64,000 bases of DNA from positions 7,492 through 71,491 of the forward strand of contig CAYJLV010000018.1 in NCBI GenBank assembly GCA_964371405.1, read 5' to 3'. Made by a program: the position numbers and the translations under genes. The DNA comes from JAMHWF01 sp964371405. Its GTDB lineage: Bacteria; Pseudomonadota; Gammaproteobacteria; Burkholderiales; Burkholderiaceae_C. Below, piece by piece: positions 44,207-56,448 of the stretch (positions are counted from its first letter, which is position 1; every line of letters begins with the position of its first letter). The notes below the pieces were generated by a model. The model was not told where the DNA came from. It did not search any database and worked only from the letters and a program-made list of their open reading frames with translations.

Positions 44207-45057
44207 TGGTCGAGCGCCGCCCGGGCCTGGCCCTGCTCGCCCACCTGATCCTGCTGATCGGCGTGGCGGTGGTCGCGTTCCCCGTCTACATCACGTTCGT
44301 GGCGTCGACGCACACGATGCAGGACGTCGTTCAGGCGCCGATGCCGCTGCTGCCCGGAGCGCACCTCGTCGACAACTACACCACGGCGCTGCTGGGCACG
44401 CGCACCGGTTCGGGCTCGAAGGCGGCGGTCGGCCGCATGATGTTCGTCAGCCTGGTGACAGCGCTGATCATCGCCTTCGGCAAGATCGCGATCTCGCTGC
44501 TATCGGCGTTCGCCATCGTCTACTTCCGCTTTCCGTTGCGCATGCTGCTGTTCTGGGCCATCTTCGTCACGCTGATGCTGCCGGTGGAGGTGCGCATCGC
44601 GCCGACCTACAAGGTCGTGGCCGACCTGGGCCTGCTCAACAGCTTCGCCGGGCTGACGATCCCGCTCATCGCGTCGGCGACGGCGACGTTCCTGTTCCGC
44701 CAGTTCTTCCTCACAGTGCCCGACGAGCTGACCGAGGCGGCGCGCATCGACGGCGCCGGGCCGATGCGGTTCTTCAAGGACGTGCTGCTGCCGCTGTCGT
44801 CCACGAGCATCGCGGCGCTGTTCGTCATCCAGTTCATCTACGGCTGGAACCAGTACCTGTGGCCGCTGCTCGTCACCACCGAGGAGGACATGTACCCGGT
44901 GGTCATCGGCATCAAGCGCATGATCGCGGGCGGCGAGGCGCAAAACGAGTGGAATCTCGTCATGGCCACGGCGATCCTGGCGATGATCCCGCCGGCGCTC
45001 GTCGTCATGCTGATGCAGAAGTGGTTCGTCAAGGGCCTGGTCGACACCGAAAAATAG
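44206..45057 (+). CDS. ugpE: sn-glycerol-3-phosphate ABC transporter permease UgpE
   Basis: 283 residues with six transmembrane helices. The EAA loop is EAARIDGAGPMRFFKDVLLP (about 180-199), and the C terminus MLMQKWFVKGLVDTEK is close to the common UgpE ending. It pairs with UgpA to form the inner-membrane channel. The ATG at 44206 overlaps the ugpA stop codon. Confidence 0.95.
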   Translation: MVERRPGLALLAHLILLIGVAVVAFPVYITFVASTHTMQDVVQAPMPLLPGAHLVDNYTTALLGTRTGSGSKAAVGRMMFVSLVTALIIAFGKIAISLLSAFAIVYFRFPLRMLLFWAIFVTLMLPVEVRIAPTYKVVADLGLLNSFAGLTIPLIASATATFLFRQFFLTVPDELTEAARIDGAGPMRFFKDVLLPLSSTSIAALFVIQFIYGWNQYLWPLLVTTEEDMYPVVIGIKRMIAGGEAQNEWNLVMATAILAMIPPALVVMLMQKWFVKGLVDTEK

Positions 45058-45067
45058 GGCAACGCTC

Positions 45068-46137
<1,070 letters not shown>

Positions 46138-46141
<4 letters not shown>

Positions 46142-46893
46142 CGCGCTGGCCCTATCCGCTGTGGTTCGCGCATCGCGGCGCCGGCCGGCTCGCGCCCGAG
46201 AACACGCTGGCAGCGTTTCGCGTCGGCGCCGCGCACGGCTTTCGCGCCTTCGAATGCGACGTCAAGCTCAGCGCCGACCGCATCGCCTTCCTGATGCACG
46301 ACACGACGCTCGAGCGCACGACCTCCGGACGCGGCACGGCCGGCGACTTGCCGTGGTCCGAGCTGTCGCGGCTCGACGCCGGCAGCTGGCACAGCGCCCC
46401 CCATGCGGGAGAGCCGCCGCCCAGCCTCGACGCGATTGCGCACTTCGCGCTGCGCAACGGCCACGCGCTCAATATCGAGATCAAGCCGACGCCGGGCACG
46501 GCCGAGCGCACCGGCCGCGTCGTCGCCGCCGAAGTGGCGCGGCGTTGGGCCGGCGAGGCGGTGCCGCCGCTGCTCAGCTCGTTCGAGCCGGATGCGCTGG
46601 CCGCAGCCCGTTCAGCGGCGCCCGCGCTGCCGCGCGCCCTGCTGCTCGACGAACTGCACGAAGGGTGGCTCGAAGCAGCGCGCGTCCTCGGCTGCGTCGC
46701 TGTCGTCACCAACCATAGCGTGATGGACGCTGCCGTGCTCGACGCGGCGCGCGGCGCCGGCCTGCGCGCGCTGTGCTACACGGTCAATGAGGCTGCCGAC
46801 GCGCGGCGGCTGCTCGCGCTGGGCATCGACGGCCTGATCACCGACGCCGTCGATCGCTTCGTGCCGCAGCCCGGCGAGCTTCAGCTGCGGTAG
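46138..46893 (+). CDS. ugpQ: Glycerophosphodiester phosphodiesterase UgpQ
   Basis: 251 residues. The GDPD catalytic region is at the N terminus: FAHRGAGRLAPENTLAAF with His and the Glu, then FECDVKLSADRI with Glu/Asp and LMHDTTLERTT with the second His; IEIKP follows at about 117. It cleaves glycerophosphodiesters brought in by UgpBAEC to glycerol-3-phosphate and an alcohol. No signal peptide is seen, as expected for the cytoplasmic enzyme. Its last 13 bases overlap the end of the convergent argJ gene. Confidence 0.95.
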
Positions 46894-48110
46894 TCGGCGT
46901 TGATGCTGACGTAGTCGTGCGACAGGTCGCAGGTCCACACCGTGGCCTGCGCCGGGCCGCGATGCAGGTTGACGCGCACCGTGATCTCGCTTTGCTTCAT
47001 CACGCGCTGGCCGTCCTCCTCGCGGTAGGCCGGGTGGCGGCCGCCGTTCGCCGCGACGTGCACGCCGTCGAGCCAGAGGTCGATGCGACCCGGGTCGAGA
47101 TCGTCGATGCCGGCATAGCCGACGGCGGCGAGGATGCGCCCGAGGTTCGGGTCGCTGGCGAAGAACGCTGTCTTGACGAGCGGCGAATGGGCGATCGCGT
47201 AGGCGACGAGCCGGCATTCGTCGGGCGTCATGCCGCCGTCGATCTGCACCGTGATGAACTTGGTGGCGCCCTCGCCGTCGCGCACGATGGCCTGCGCGAG
47301 CTGTTCGGCAACGCCGATCACGGCCTGGCGCAGCAGCTCGCCTTCGGCCGAATCGAGGTCCGTGATCGGCGCATGGCCGGCGCGGTTCGTCGAGATCAGC
47401 ACGAAGGAATCGTTGGTCGACGTGTCGCCGTCGATCGTGATGCGGTTGAAAGAGCGATCGGCTGCCTCGCTGACGAGCTGCTGCATCAGCGACGGTGCAA
47501 CGACGGCGTCGGTCGCCATGAAGCCGAGCATCGTCGCCATGTTGGGGCGGATCATCCCCGCGCCCTTGGCGATGCCCGTCACCGTGACCTCGCGCCCGCC
47601 GATCGTGACGCGCCGCGACGCCGCCTTGGGCAGCGTGTCCGTCGTCATGATGGCCTCGGCCGCCTCGGCCCAGTGCGCGTCGGCCAGGTCCGCGAGGGCG
47701 CTTGGCAGGCCGGCCACGATGCGGTCGATGGGCAGTGTTTCCATGATGACGCCGGTGGAGAACGGCAGCACCTGCTCGGGCGTGATCGCCATGCGCTCTG
47801 CCAGCGCCTTGCAGGTGGCGAGGGCGCGCGCCACGCCGTCGTCGCCGGTCCCGGCATTCGCGTTGCCGGTGTTGACGACGATGGCGCGCACCGGCGCATC
47901 GGCCGCGAGGTGGCGGCGGCAGACTTGCACCGGCGCCGCGCAGAAGCGGTTGCGCGTGAACACGCCGGCGACCTGCGAGCCCTCGGCCAGCTCGATCACG
48001 GTCAGGTCGCGCCTGCCGGCCTTGCGCACGCCGGCCATCGCGACGCCCAGGCGCACTCCGGGGACGGCATGCAGTTGCCGGGGATCGGGCGCGGTGAGGT
48101 TGACGGACAT
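46881..48110 (-). CDS. argJ: Bifunctional glutamate N-acetyltransferase / N-acetylglutamate synthase ArgJ
   Basis: 409 residues. ArgJ transfers acetyl from N-acetylornithine to glutamate in the cyclic arginine pathway. The self-cleavage site is in KGAGMIRPNMATMLGF, where the Thr at about 193 becomes the N-terminal nucleophile of the beta chain. Other landmarks are VNTGNANAGTG, FNRITIDGDTSTNDSF and the C terminus VWTCDLSHDYVSINADYRS. It begins with ATG at 48110, 7 bases after the secA stop, so it is probably read through from secA. Confidence 0.97.
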   Translation of the reverse strand: MSVNLTAPDPRQLHAVPGVRLGVAMAGVRKAGRRDLTVIELAEGSQVAGVFTRNRFCAAPVQVCRRHLAADAPVRAIVVNTGNANAGTGDDGVARALATCKALAERMAITPEQVLPFSTGVIMETLPIDRIVAGLPSALADLADAHWAEAAEAIMTTDTLPKAASRRVTIGGREVTVTGIAKGAGMIRPNMATMLGFMATDAVVAPSLMQQLVSEAADRSFNRITIDGDTSTNDSFVLISTNRAGHAPITDLDSAEGELLRQAVIGVAEQLAQAIVRDGEGATKFITVQIDGGMTPDECRLVAYAIAHSPLVKTAFFASDPNLGRILAAVGYAGIDDLDPGRIDLWLDGVHVAANGGRHPAYREEDGQRVMKQSEITVRVNLHRGPAQATVWTCDLSHDYVSINADYRS

Positions 48111-48117
48111 GCGATGC

Positions 48118-50862
<2,745 letters not shown>

Positions 50863-50993
50863 GCAGCGTCGAGGTTGGGGAGACCGTGCACGGGAGTCGC
50901 CGCGCCGGGGTGGCCGGCACTGCGCAACGTGCAGTCCACGCAAGCACGCCACCCGTGTGCAGGGCGGCGAAAGGCCACCGCCAAAAGCGGCGC

Positions 50994-50999
50994 ATTTTA
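50994..50999 (-). promoter_or_regulatory. Candidate -10 box for secA
   Basis: TAAAAT on the minus strand, directly preceded by TG, 131 bases upstream of the secA ATG. Position and composition stand out in this GC-rich gap, but the -35 region 17 bases upstream is poor. Confidence 0.35.
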
Positions 51000-51028
51000 C
51001 ACCCCGCCCTGCGGCGGAATCTTGCGGC

Positions 51029-51958
51029 TCAGCGCTGCTTGCGCGCGACGCGCTCGGCGAGGCCGGGCCCGCCGGCGAGGAACCTGGCCGGATCCTGCGG
51101 CGCACCGTCGACCAGCACTTCGAAGTGCAGATGCGGGCCCGTCGAGCGGCCCGAGGTACCGACGTCGGCGACGCGCTGGCCGCGCCGCACGATGTCGCCC
51201 GCCTTCACGTGGACCTTCGCCGCGTGCGCATAGCGTGTGACAACGCCGTTGCCGTGGTCGATCTCGAGCATGCGTCCGTAGGCCGCGTGCGTGTTAGCCG
51301 ACAGCACGACGCCGCCGGCCGCGGCCCAGATCGGCGTACCGGCATCGGCCGGAAAGTCGAGCCCGGTATGCAGCGCGTTGTGGCCCGAGAACGGATCGAC
51401 GCGAAAGCCGAAACCGGATCCGGCGCTGCCTTCGACGGGGCGGCTGGTCGGAATCATCAGTGCCTGCAGGCGCCGCTCCGAAAGGCGCGCCTCGATGTAG
51501 GTGTAGAGGTCGCCGCTATGGTCGCTCTGGCGGTCGATCGCGCCGACCATGACATCGAGTTGTTCGAATGACGGCGTCTGCGCCGGCACGAACGGCCCGC
51601 CCTGACTGCCGGCGGCCGCCCGCGTCGCCGCAGCGAACTCGTCGGCGCGCACGCCGGCGAGGCCGGATACACGCTCGCCCATTGCCTCGAGCTTGACCAG
51701 CTTGGCCTGCATCTCGCCGATGCGGCGCGCCATCGCGTCGAGGTTCTCGCGCAGGTAACGGTCGCGTTGCTCAGGAGCGACGGCGGCCACGACGCCCGTC
51801 CACCCGCCGCCCGCCGCCTTCGGCCCGATGAAGTGCCAGACCGCAACGGCTGCGATCCACAGCAGCAGCATCGCCCCGACCCCGGCCGCGAACTGCAGCC
51901 GACCGACATGCAGCACCTTCGTGCGCGCCAATGTCCCGTGCGTGATGATGATCTGCAT
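51029..51958 (-). CDS. M23 family metallopeptidase (LytM domain), membrane-anchored
   Basis: 309 residues. A transmembrane helix at about 23-45 (FAAGVGAMLLLWIAAVAVW) is followed by a coiled-coil stretch (about 70-110) and a LytM domain with the zinc ligands H and D in HTGLDFPADAGTPIW and HxH in GPHLHFEVLVDG. It likely trims peptidoglycan, or activates amidases, from the inner membrane. GGGGAG 7 bases before the ATG at 51958 is a good ribosome binding site. It lies upstream of secA on the same strand, and only 15 bases separate its start from the divergent DUF721 gene. Confidence 0.92.
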   Translation of the reverse strand: MQIIITHGTLARTKVLHVGRLQFAAGVGAMLLLWIAAVAVWHFIGPKAAGGGWTGVVAAVAPEQRDRYLRENLDAMARRIGEMQAKLVKLEAMGERVSGLAGVRADEFAAATRAAAGSQGGPFVPAQTPSFEQLDVMVGAIDRQSDHSGDLYTYIEARLSERRLQALMIPTSRPVEGSAGSGFGFRVDPFSGHNALHTGLDFPADAGTPIWAAAGGVVLSANTHAAYGRMLEIDHGNGVVTRYAHAAKVHVKAGDIVRRGQRVADVGTSGRSTGPHLHFEVLVDGAPQDPARFLAGGPGLAERVARKQR

Positions 51959-51961
51959 CGC

Positions 51962-51967
51962 TACACT
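51962..51967 (+). promoter_or_regulatory. Candidate -10 box for the DUF721 gene, possibly leaderless
   Basis: TACACT ends 6 bases before the ATG at 51974, so transcription would begin at the start codon. The -35 equivalent lies inside the divergent M23 gene and is weak. The gap before the ATG (CCCCCC) has no Shine-Dalgarno sequence on this strand, which fits a leaderless mRNA. Confidence 0.35.
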
Positions 51968-51973
51968 CCCCCC

Positions 51974-52324
51974 ATGAACCCGAAGGTTCGCCCTCTCGGC
52001 CCCTCTTCTCCCGCCTCGCCGCATGCGCTGCCGCTCGACCAGGCGATTTCGGGCAACGATGCGCTCGTGCGCCTGACGGCACTGCTGCGCGAGTCCAACG
52101 ACCGCCTCACTGCCATCCTGCCGCTTCTGCCCGAAACGCTCGCCACCCACGTCCGGGCCGGCCCCCTCGACGAGTCCGGCTGGTCGCTGCTGGCCGCCAA
52201 CGCGGCCGTGGCCGCGAAGCTGCGTCAACTGCAACCGCGCCTCGAAAACGCCCTGCGAGAACGCGGATGGCAGGTTAGCCCGATCCGGGTGAAGATCCAA
52301 ACGCCGCACGGCAACGGCGTGTGA
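51974..52324 (+). CDS. DUF721 (DciA-like) domain protein
   Basis: 116 residues. The layout, with a basic/proline N terminus, an LPLDQAISGNDALVRLTALL segment, and a core WSLLAANAAVAAKLRQLQPR followed by a strand VSPIRVKIQTP, matches the DUF721 family. Some members (DciA) load the replicative helicase; whether this short one does is unknown. The gene is divergent from the M23 peptidase, the usual arrangement near secA in Burkholderiales as I recall. Confidence 0.82.
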   Translation: MNPKVRPLGPSSPASPHALPLDQAISGNDALVRLTALLRESNDRLTAILPLLPETLATHVRAGPLDESGWSLLAANAAVAAKLRQLQPRLENALRERGWQVSPIRVKIQTPHGNGV

Positions 52325-52527
52325 GCGTTGTGACGGCGCCGCCGACGTTACGCCTGCCGGGCCGGCCGCGGCCGCGCCGGCGGCATCGGGGGTTACCCTT
52401 GATTCGCGAGAAGTCAGGCTCGACCGCAGCACCCGAAGCAGGGATCGACGCACGGCCCTTGCGAGTGGATAAATCGCGTATCGGCCGCGCGCCAGCGCGG
52501 CGCTGCAAGGCCCACCCGAGTCAGTTC

Positions 52528-52770
52528 ATGGTCAGCCTGTTGAAACCGAGCATCGCTCCCGACCCACGTTCGCGCTGCCAGGCGTGCGGCTCGACGAGCT
52601 ACCGCCGCGTCATCGCCCGCGACGCCGGAGGTCGCCTCACGGCGACCGGTCAGTATCAGTGCGCGGGCTGTTCGCTGACCTTCAGCGACCTGACTGCATG
52701 GCGCGGCGCCGCCGTACGCCTGCCGGGGCGCGAAACGGCCGACGATCCGCGCCAGCCGAAGCTGTTCTAG
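52528..52770 (+). CDS. Small zinc-ribbon protein
   Basis: 80 residues. Two CxxC pairs are visible, CQAC (about 16-19) and CAGC (about 42-45), in the pattern RSRCQACGSTSYRRV and QYQCAGCSLTFSDL, a rubredoxin-like zinc ribbon. Function is unknown. The ATG at 52528 (MVSLLKPSIAP) is chosen because upstream codons are low in coding character; a GTG at 52321 is open in the same frame. No strong ribosome binding site precedes it. It is followed by tRNA-Thr on the other strand. Confidence 0.65.
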   Translation: MVSLLKPSIAPDPRSRCQACGSTSYRRVIARDAGGRLTATGQYQCAGCSLTFSDLTAWRGAAVRLPGRETADDPRQPKLF

Positions 52771-52780
52771 GTTGGAGGTG

Positions 52781-52856
52781 TGGTGCCGGCTGTCAGAATC
52801 GAACTGACGACCTTCCGCTTACAAGGCGGGTGCTCTACCAACTGAGCTAAGCCGGC
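52781..52856 (-). tRNA. tRNA-Thr (anticodon TGT)
   Basis: The minus strand reads GCCGGCTTAGCTCAGTTGG at its 5' end. The acceptor stem GCCGGCT pairs with AGCCGGC, the anticodon loop is CTTGTAA with anticodon TGT, the T arm holds GTTCGATTC, and the CCA end is encoded (52783-52781). It is 76 bases long with CCA and intact in all stems. It reads ACA codons. Confidence 0.97.
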
Positions 52857-52968
52857 GCATCGCAATCTCGACGATCGACGAGTTGCAACTGCAGTCGCAA
52901 TGGTACTTGCGCTGCACCCCGGGCTTGTGCAAGCGCCGAACTCCGATTCGACCTGGCACGCCGCGCGA

Positions 52969-53493
52969 CTACTTGATGCGCTTGAGCGATGGCCGCCCGC
53001 CGCCGCCCGGCGCGGGCGTTTCGGGCTGGTCGGTGCCCGCTGCCGGCGGCGCCTCCGCAGCCGGTTCCTCGACCGAAGCCAGGCGCAGCCCGCGCACCGC
53101 AGCGTCGGACTTGTCCGCTGGGGAGATCGGCGCCGCGTCGTCGGCCTGCCCCGCATCGCTGGGCGCCGGAAACGCCATGCCCTGGCCGTTCTCGCGCGCA
53201 TAGATCGCGATCACGTGCGTCACCGGCACGGCGATGTCGCGTGCCGAGCCGCCGAAGCGTGCCTTGAACTCGATCATCTCGTTGCCGAGCCTGAGCCCGC
53301 TCGTCGCCTCGAAGCCGACGTTGAGCACGATCTCGCCGTTCTTGACGTACTCGGCAGGCACGTCGACCCGGGCGTCGACGTGCACGGCCAGATAGGGCGT
53401 GTAGCCGTTGTCGGTGCACCAGTCGTGCAGCGCGCGGATCAGGTACGGCCGCGTCGAACCGCCCTGCGGCGCCGGATCGTTAGATTTGCTCAT
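52969..53493 (-). CDS. sspB: ClpXP adaptor protein SspB (stringent starvation protein B)
   Basis: 174 residues. The substrate-binding domain occupies about 15-120, with STRPYLIRALHDWCTDNGYT, YLAVHVDARVDVPAEYVKNG, FKARFGGSARDIAVPVTHV and YARENGQGM, all classical for SspB. A variable acidic/proline linker leads to the short C-terminal tail (GRPSLKRIK) that docks on ClpX. It delivers ssrA-tagged proteins to ClpXP. It is co-oriented with sspA, 28 bases away. Confidence 0.96.
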   Translation of the reverse strand: MSKSNDPAPQGGSTRPYLIRALHDWCTDNGYTPYLAVHVDARVDVPAEYVKNGEIVLNVGFEATSGLRLGNEMIEFKARFGGSARDIAVPVTHVIAIYARENGQGMAFPAPSDAGQADDAAPISPADKSDAAVRGLRLASVEEPAAEAPPAAGTDQPETPAPGGGGRPSLKRIK

Positions 53494-53521
53494 CGGCGGG
53501 ACGCGCGCTACGGCGGCGAGG

Positions 53522-54133
53522 CTACTTGCGCATCACTTTCTCGGACGGCGTCAGCGCCTCGATATAGGCAGGCCGCGAGAAGATGCGCTCGGCGTACTTG
53601 AGCAGCGGCGCGGCGTTCTTCGAGACATCGATGCCGTAGTAGTCGAGGCGCCACAGCAGCGGCGCGATCGCGACGTCGAGCATCGAGAAGTCGTCGCCCA
53701 GCATGTACTTGTTCTTCAGGAAGATCGGCGCGAGCTGCGTCAGCCGATCCCGGATCTGCGAGCGCGCGCGCTCGATCTGCTTGTCGGTGGGCTTGATGCC
53801 GCGCGACTCGAGCACGTTGACGTGCGCGAACAGCTCCTTCTCGAAGTTGAGCAGGAACAGCCGCACGCGCGCACGCGCCACCGGATCGCCCGGCATCAGC
53901 TGCGGGTGCGGGAAGCGCTCGTCGATGTACTCGTTGATGATGTGCGACTCGTACAGGATCAGGTCGCGCTCGACGAGGATCGGCACCTCGTTATACGGGT
54001 TCATCAGCGCGATGTCTTCGGGCTTGGCGAACAGGTCGACGTCGCGGATCTCGAAATCCATGCCCTTCTCGAACAGCACGAAACGGCAGCGGTGCGAGTA
54101 GGGACAGGTGGTTCCGGAGTAAAGCACCATCAT
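53522..54133 (-). CDS. sspA: Stringent starvation protein A (SspA), glutathione S-transferase fold
   Basis: 203 residues. The N-terminal thioredoxin-like part has MVLYSGTTCPYSHRCRFVLF, then EVPILVERDLILYESHIINE; the C-terminal helical part follows. It lacks normal glutathione transferase activity in known members and binds RNA polymerase as a regulator. The start is ATG at 54133, or the next ATG at 54130. It lies between petC and sspB on the same strand, as is common in betaproteobacteria. Confidence 0.96.
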   Translation of the reverse strand: MMVLYSGTTCPYSHRCRFVLFEKGMDFEIRDVDLFAKPEDIALMNPYNEVPILVERDLILYESHIINEYIDERFPHPQLMPGDPVARARVRLFLLNFEKELFAHVNVLESRGIKPTDKQIERARSQIRDRLTQLAPIFLKNKYMLGDDFSMLDVAIAPLLWRLDYYGIDVSKNAAPLLKYAERIFSRPAYIEALTPSEKVMRK

Positions 54134-54233
54134 GGCGGCGGCTCCTTGGGACTCTCGATGCAAACAGGGCCATCGACCGAAGCGGCCGACGGCAGGCGGG
54201 CGGCCCGGCAGCGGCGCCGGGCCCCGGTCGGGG

Positions 54234-55004
54234 TCACTTCACGTCTTTCCAGTAGACGGCATTCAGGCGCCACGCGATCAGCGTGAACAGGGCCAGGAAC
54301 AGCAGGACCCAGACGCCGATGCGCTGGCGCTGGTGCTGCGCCGGCTCGCCCATCCACTGCAGATAGGCCACGAGATCGGCCACGGCCTGGTCGTACTCGT
54401 TCGCGTTCATCGTGCCGGGCGTCACCTGCTCGTAGCCGGCGAAGCGGTGCACCGTCTTCGACACGTCGTGCGGATCCTTCTCGTCGATGAACTTCGCCTC
54501 GCGCACGCCCTGCAGCTCCCACAGCACGTGCGGCATGCCGACGCTCGGGAACGCGAGGTTGTTCCAGCCGGTGGCCTTGGTCGAGTCGCGGTAATAGCTG
54601 CGCAGGTAGGTGTAGAGGTAGTCGGCCCCCGATCCCTGGCCGATCGCGGCGCGCGAACGCGCGATCACCGAAAGATCGGGCGGCACCGCGCCGAACCAGT
54701 CCTTGGCCTGCTTCGGGTCGAGCGCCGTCTTCATCGTCTCGCCGACCTTGTCGCCGGTGAACAGCAGGTTGTCCTTGATCTGCTCGTCGGTCAGCCCGAT
54801 GTCACGCAGCCGGTTGTAGCGCACGTAGGCCGCCGAGTGGCAGTTCAGGCAGTAGTTGGCGAACAGCTTGGCGCCGTTCTGCAGCGACGCCAGCTCGGTC
54901 GCCTTGTTCGTCGGAAACTTGTCCCAGGCGATGCCGCCCTCGGACGCGCGCGCCGCCGACACGAACGCGAGGCAGGCGAGCAGGGAGAGGAGGATTTTCT
55001 TCAT
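54234..55004 (-). CDS. petC: Cytochrome c1 of the bc1 complex
   Basis: 256 residues. A signal peptide (KKILLSLLACLAFVSAARA) precedes the mature SEGGIAWDKF. Haem c is bound by CLNCH (about 51-55), and the C-terminal anchor is VLLFLALFTLIAWRLNAVYW. It accepts electrons from the Rieske protein in ubiquinol:cytochrome c oxidoreductase. It follows petB by 19 bases, third gene of petABC. Confidence 0.97.
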   Translation of the reverse strand: MKKILLSLLACLAFVSAARASEGGIAWDKFPTNKATELASLQNGAKLFANYCLNCHSAAYVRYNRLRDIGLTDEQIKDNLLFTGDKVGETMKTALDPKQAKDWFGAVPPDLSVIARSRAAIGQGSGADYLYTYLRSYYRDSTKATGWNNLAFPSVGMPHVLWELQGVREAKFIDEKDPHDVSKTVHRFAGYEQVTPGTMNANEYDQAVADLVAYLQWMGEPAQHQRQRIGVWVLLFLALFTLIAWRLNAVYWKDVK

Positions 55005-55023
55005 GGCTTGGACTTCCGCTCGC

Positions 55024-56427
55024 TCAATGGCCGGTGAACGTGATCCGATCGGGCACCTGCTTGAAGGTGCCGAGCTGGCTCCACCACGGCATCAGCAGGA
55101 AGAAGCCGAAATAGACCAGCGTGCCGACCTGCGAGAGGTAGTTGCCGACTTCCGACGGCGGCTGCGAGCCGAGGTAGCCGAGGACGAGGAAGAACACGAC
55201 GAAGACGCCATACACCACCTTGTGCCAGCCCGGGCGATAGCGGATCGACTTGGCCGGGCTGTGGTCCAGCCAGGGCAGGAAGAACAGCACGATCACCGCC
55301 GCGCCCATCACGACGACGCCCCAGAACTTGGCGTCGAACACCTTGAGCAGCGCGATCAGGACGATGGCGCCGCCGAGCAGCGCGATCTTGGCCGCGCCGC
55401 CGAAGCGCCCGCGCAGCACGCCCAGCAGCGCGCCGATCGCGACGATCGCGACCAGCACGTTGACCATCAGGTCGGTCGTCGCGCGCAGCATCGAGTAGTA
55501 CGGCGTGAAGTACCACACCGGCGCGATGTGCGCCGGCGTCTTCAACGGGTCGGCGGGGATGAAGTTGTTGTACTCGAGGAAGTAGCCGCCGAACTCCGGC
55601 GCGAAGAACAGGATCGCGCTGAAGATGAACAGGAACACCGCGACGCCGAGGATGTCGTGCACCGTGTAGTACGGGTGGAACGGAATGCCGTCGAGCGGGA
55701 TACCGCGCGCATCCTTCGTGGCCTTGATCTCGACACCGTCGGGGTTGTTCGAGCCGACGTCGTGCAGCGCCAGCAGGTGCGCGGCGATCAGCCCCAACAG
55801 CACCAGCGGCACGGCGATCACATGGAAGCTGAAGAAGCGGTTCAGTGTCGCGTCGGAGACCACGTAGTCGCCGCGGATCAGCAGCGCCAGGTCGGGGCCG
55901 ACGAACGGGATCGCGGCGAACAGGTTGACGATCACCTGCGCGCCCCAGTAGCTCATCTGGCCCCAGGGCAACAGGTAGCCCATGAAGGCCTCGCCCATCA
56001 GCGCGAGGAAGATGGCGCAGCCGAAGATCCACACCAGCTCGCGCGGCTTGCGGTAGCTGCCGTAGATGAGCCCGCGGTACATGTGCAGGTAGACGACGAT
56101 GAAGAACGCGCTCGCGCCGGTGGAGTGCATGTAGCGCACCAGCCAGCCCCAGGGCACGTCGCGCATGATGTACTCGACCGACGCGAAGGCGAGCGCCGCG
56201 TCGGGCTTGTAGTGCATCGTCAGGAAGATGCCGGTCACGATCTGGATCACCAGCACCAGCATCGCCAGCGAGCCGAAGAAGTACCAGAAGTTGAAGTTCT
56301 TCGGAGCGTAGTACTCCGACATGTGGACCTTGTAGGCGTCGAACGCGGTCGGGAACCGGTTCTCGAGCCAGGTCGTCATCTTCTGCGTCGCCGATGCGCC
56401 AGCGGGCGCCACCTTGAATTCAGCCAT
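55024..56427 (-). CDS. petB: Cytochrome b of the bc1 complex
   Basis: 467 residues with eight or more transmembrane helices. Haem ligands are in MRYMHSTGASAFFIVVYLHM-type and FFSFHVIAVPLVLLGLIAAH segments. The Qo-site motif, PEWY in most species, reads PVWY here (HIAPVWYFTPYYS), a replacement of the acidic residue. The C-terminal extension after helix eight (about 420-467) contains another hydrophobic segment. It lies between petA and petC with gaps of about 20 bases. The start MAEFKVAPAG at 56427 is preceded by GAGAACCAG. Confidence 0.97.
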   Translation of the reverse strand: MAEFKVAPAGASATQKMTTWLENRFPTAFDAYKVHMSEYYAPKNFNFWYFFGSLAMLVLVIQIVTGIFLTMHYKPDAALAFASVEYIMRDVPWGWLVRYMHSTGASAFFIVVYLHMYRGLIYGSYRKPRELVWIFGCAIFLALMGEAFMGYLLPWGQMSYWGAQVIVNLFAAIPFVGPDLALLIRGDYVVSDATLNRFFSFHVIAVPLVLLGLIAAHLLALHDVGSNNPDGVEIKATKDARGIPLDGIPFHPYYTVHDILGVAVFLFIFSAILFFAPEFGGYFLEYNNFIPADPLKTPAHIAPVWYFTPYYSMLRATTDLMVNVLVAIVAIGALLGVLRGRFGGAAKIALLGGAIVLIALLKVFDAKFWGVVVMGAAVIVLFFLPWLDHSPAKSIRYRPGWHKVVYGVFVVFFLVLGYLGSQPPSEVGNYLSQVGTLVYFGFFLLMPWWSQLGTFKQVPDRITFTGH

Positions 56428-56448
56428 GGTCTGGTTCTCTGTTCTCGG

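Noticed and set aside
52781..52856. tRNA-Thr as an integration site for a mobile element
   Set aside because: No integrase, no second copy of the tRNA end and no foreign genes lie beside it; the neighbours are ordinary chromosomal genes.
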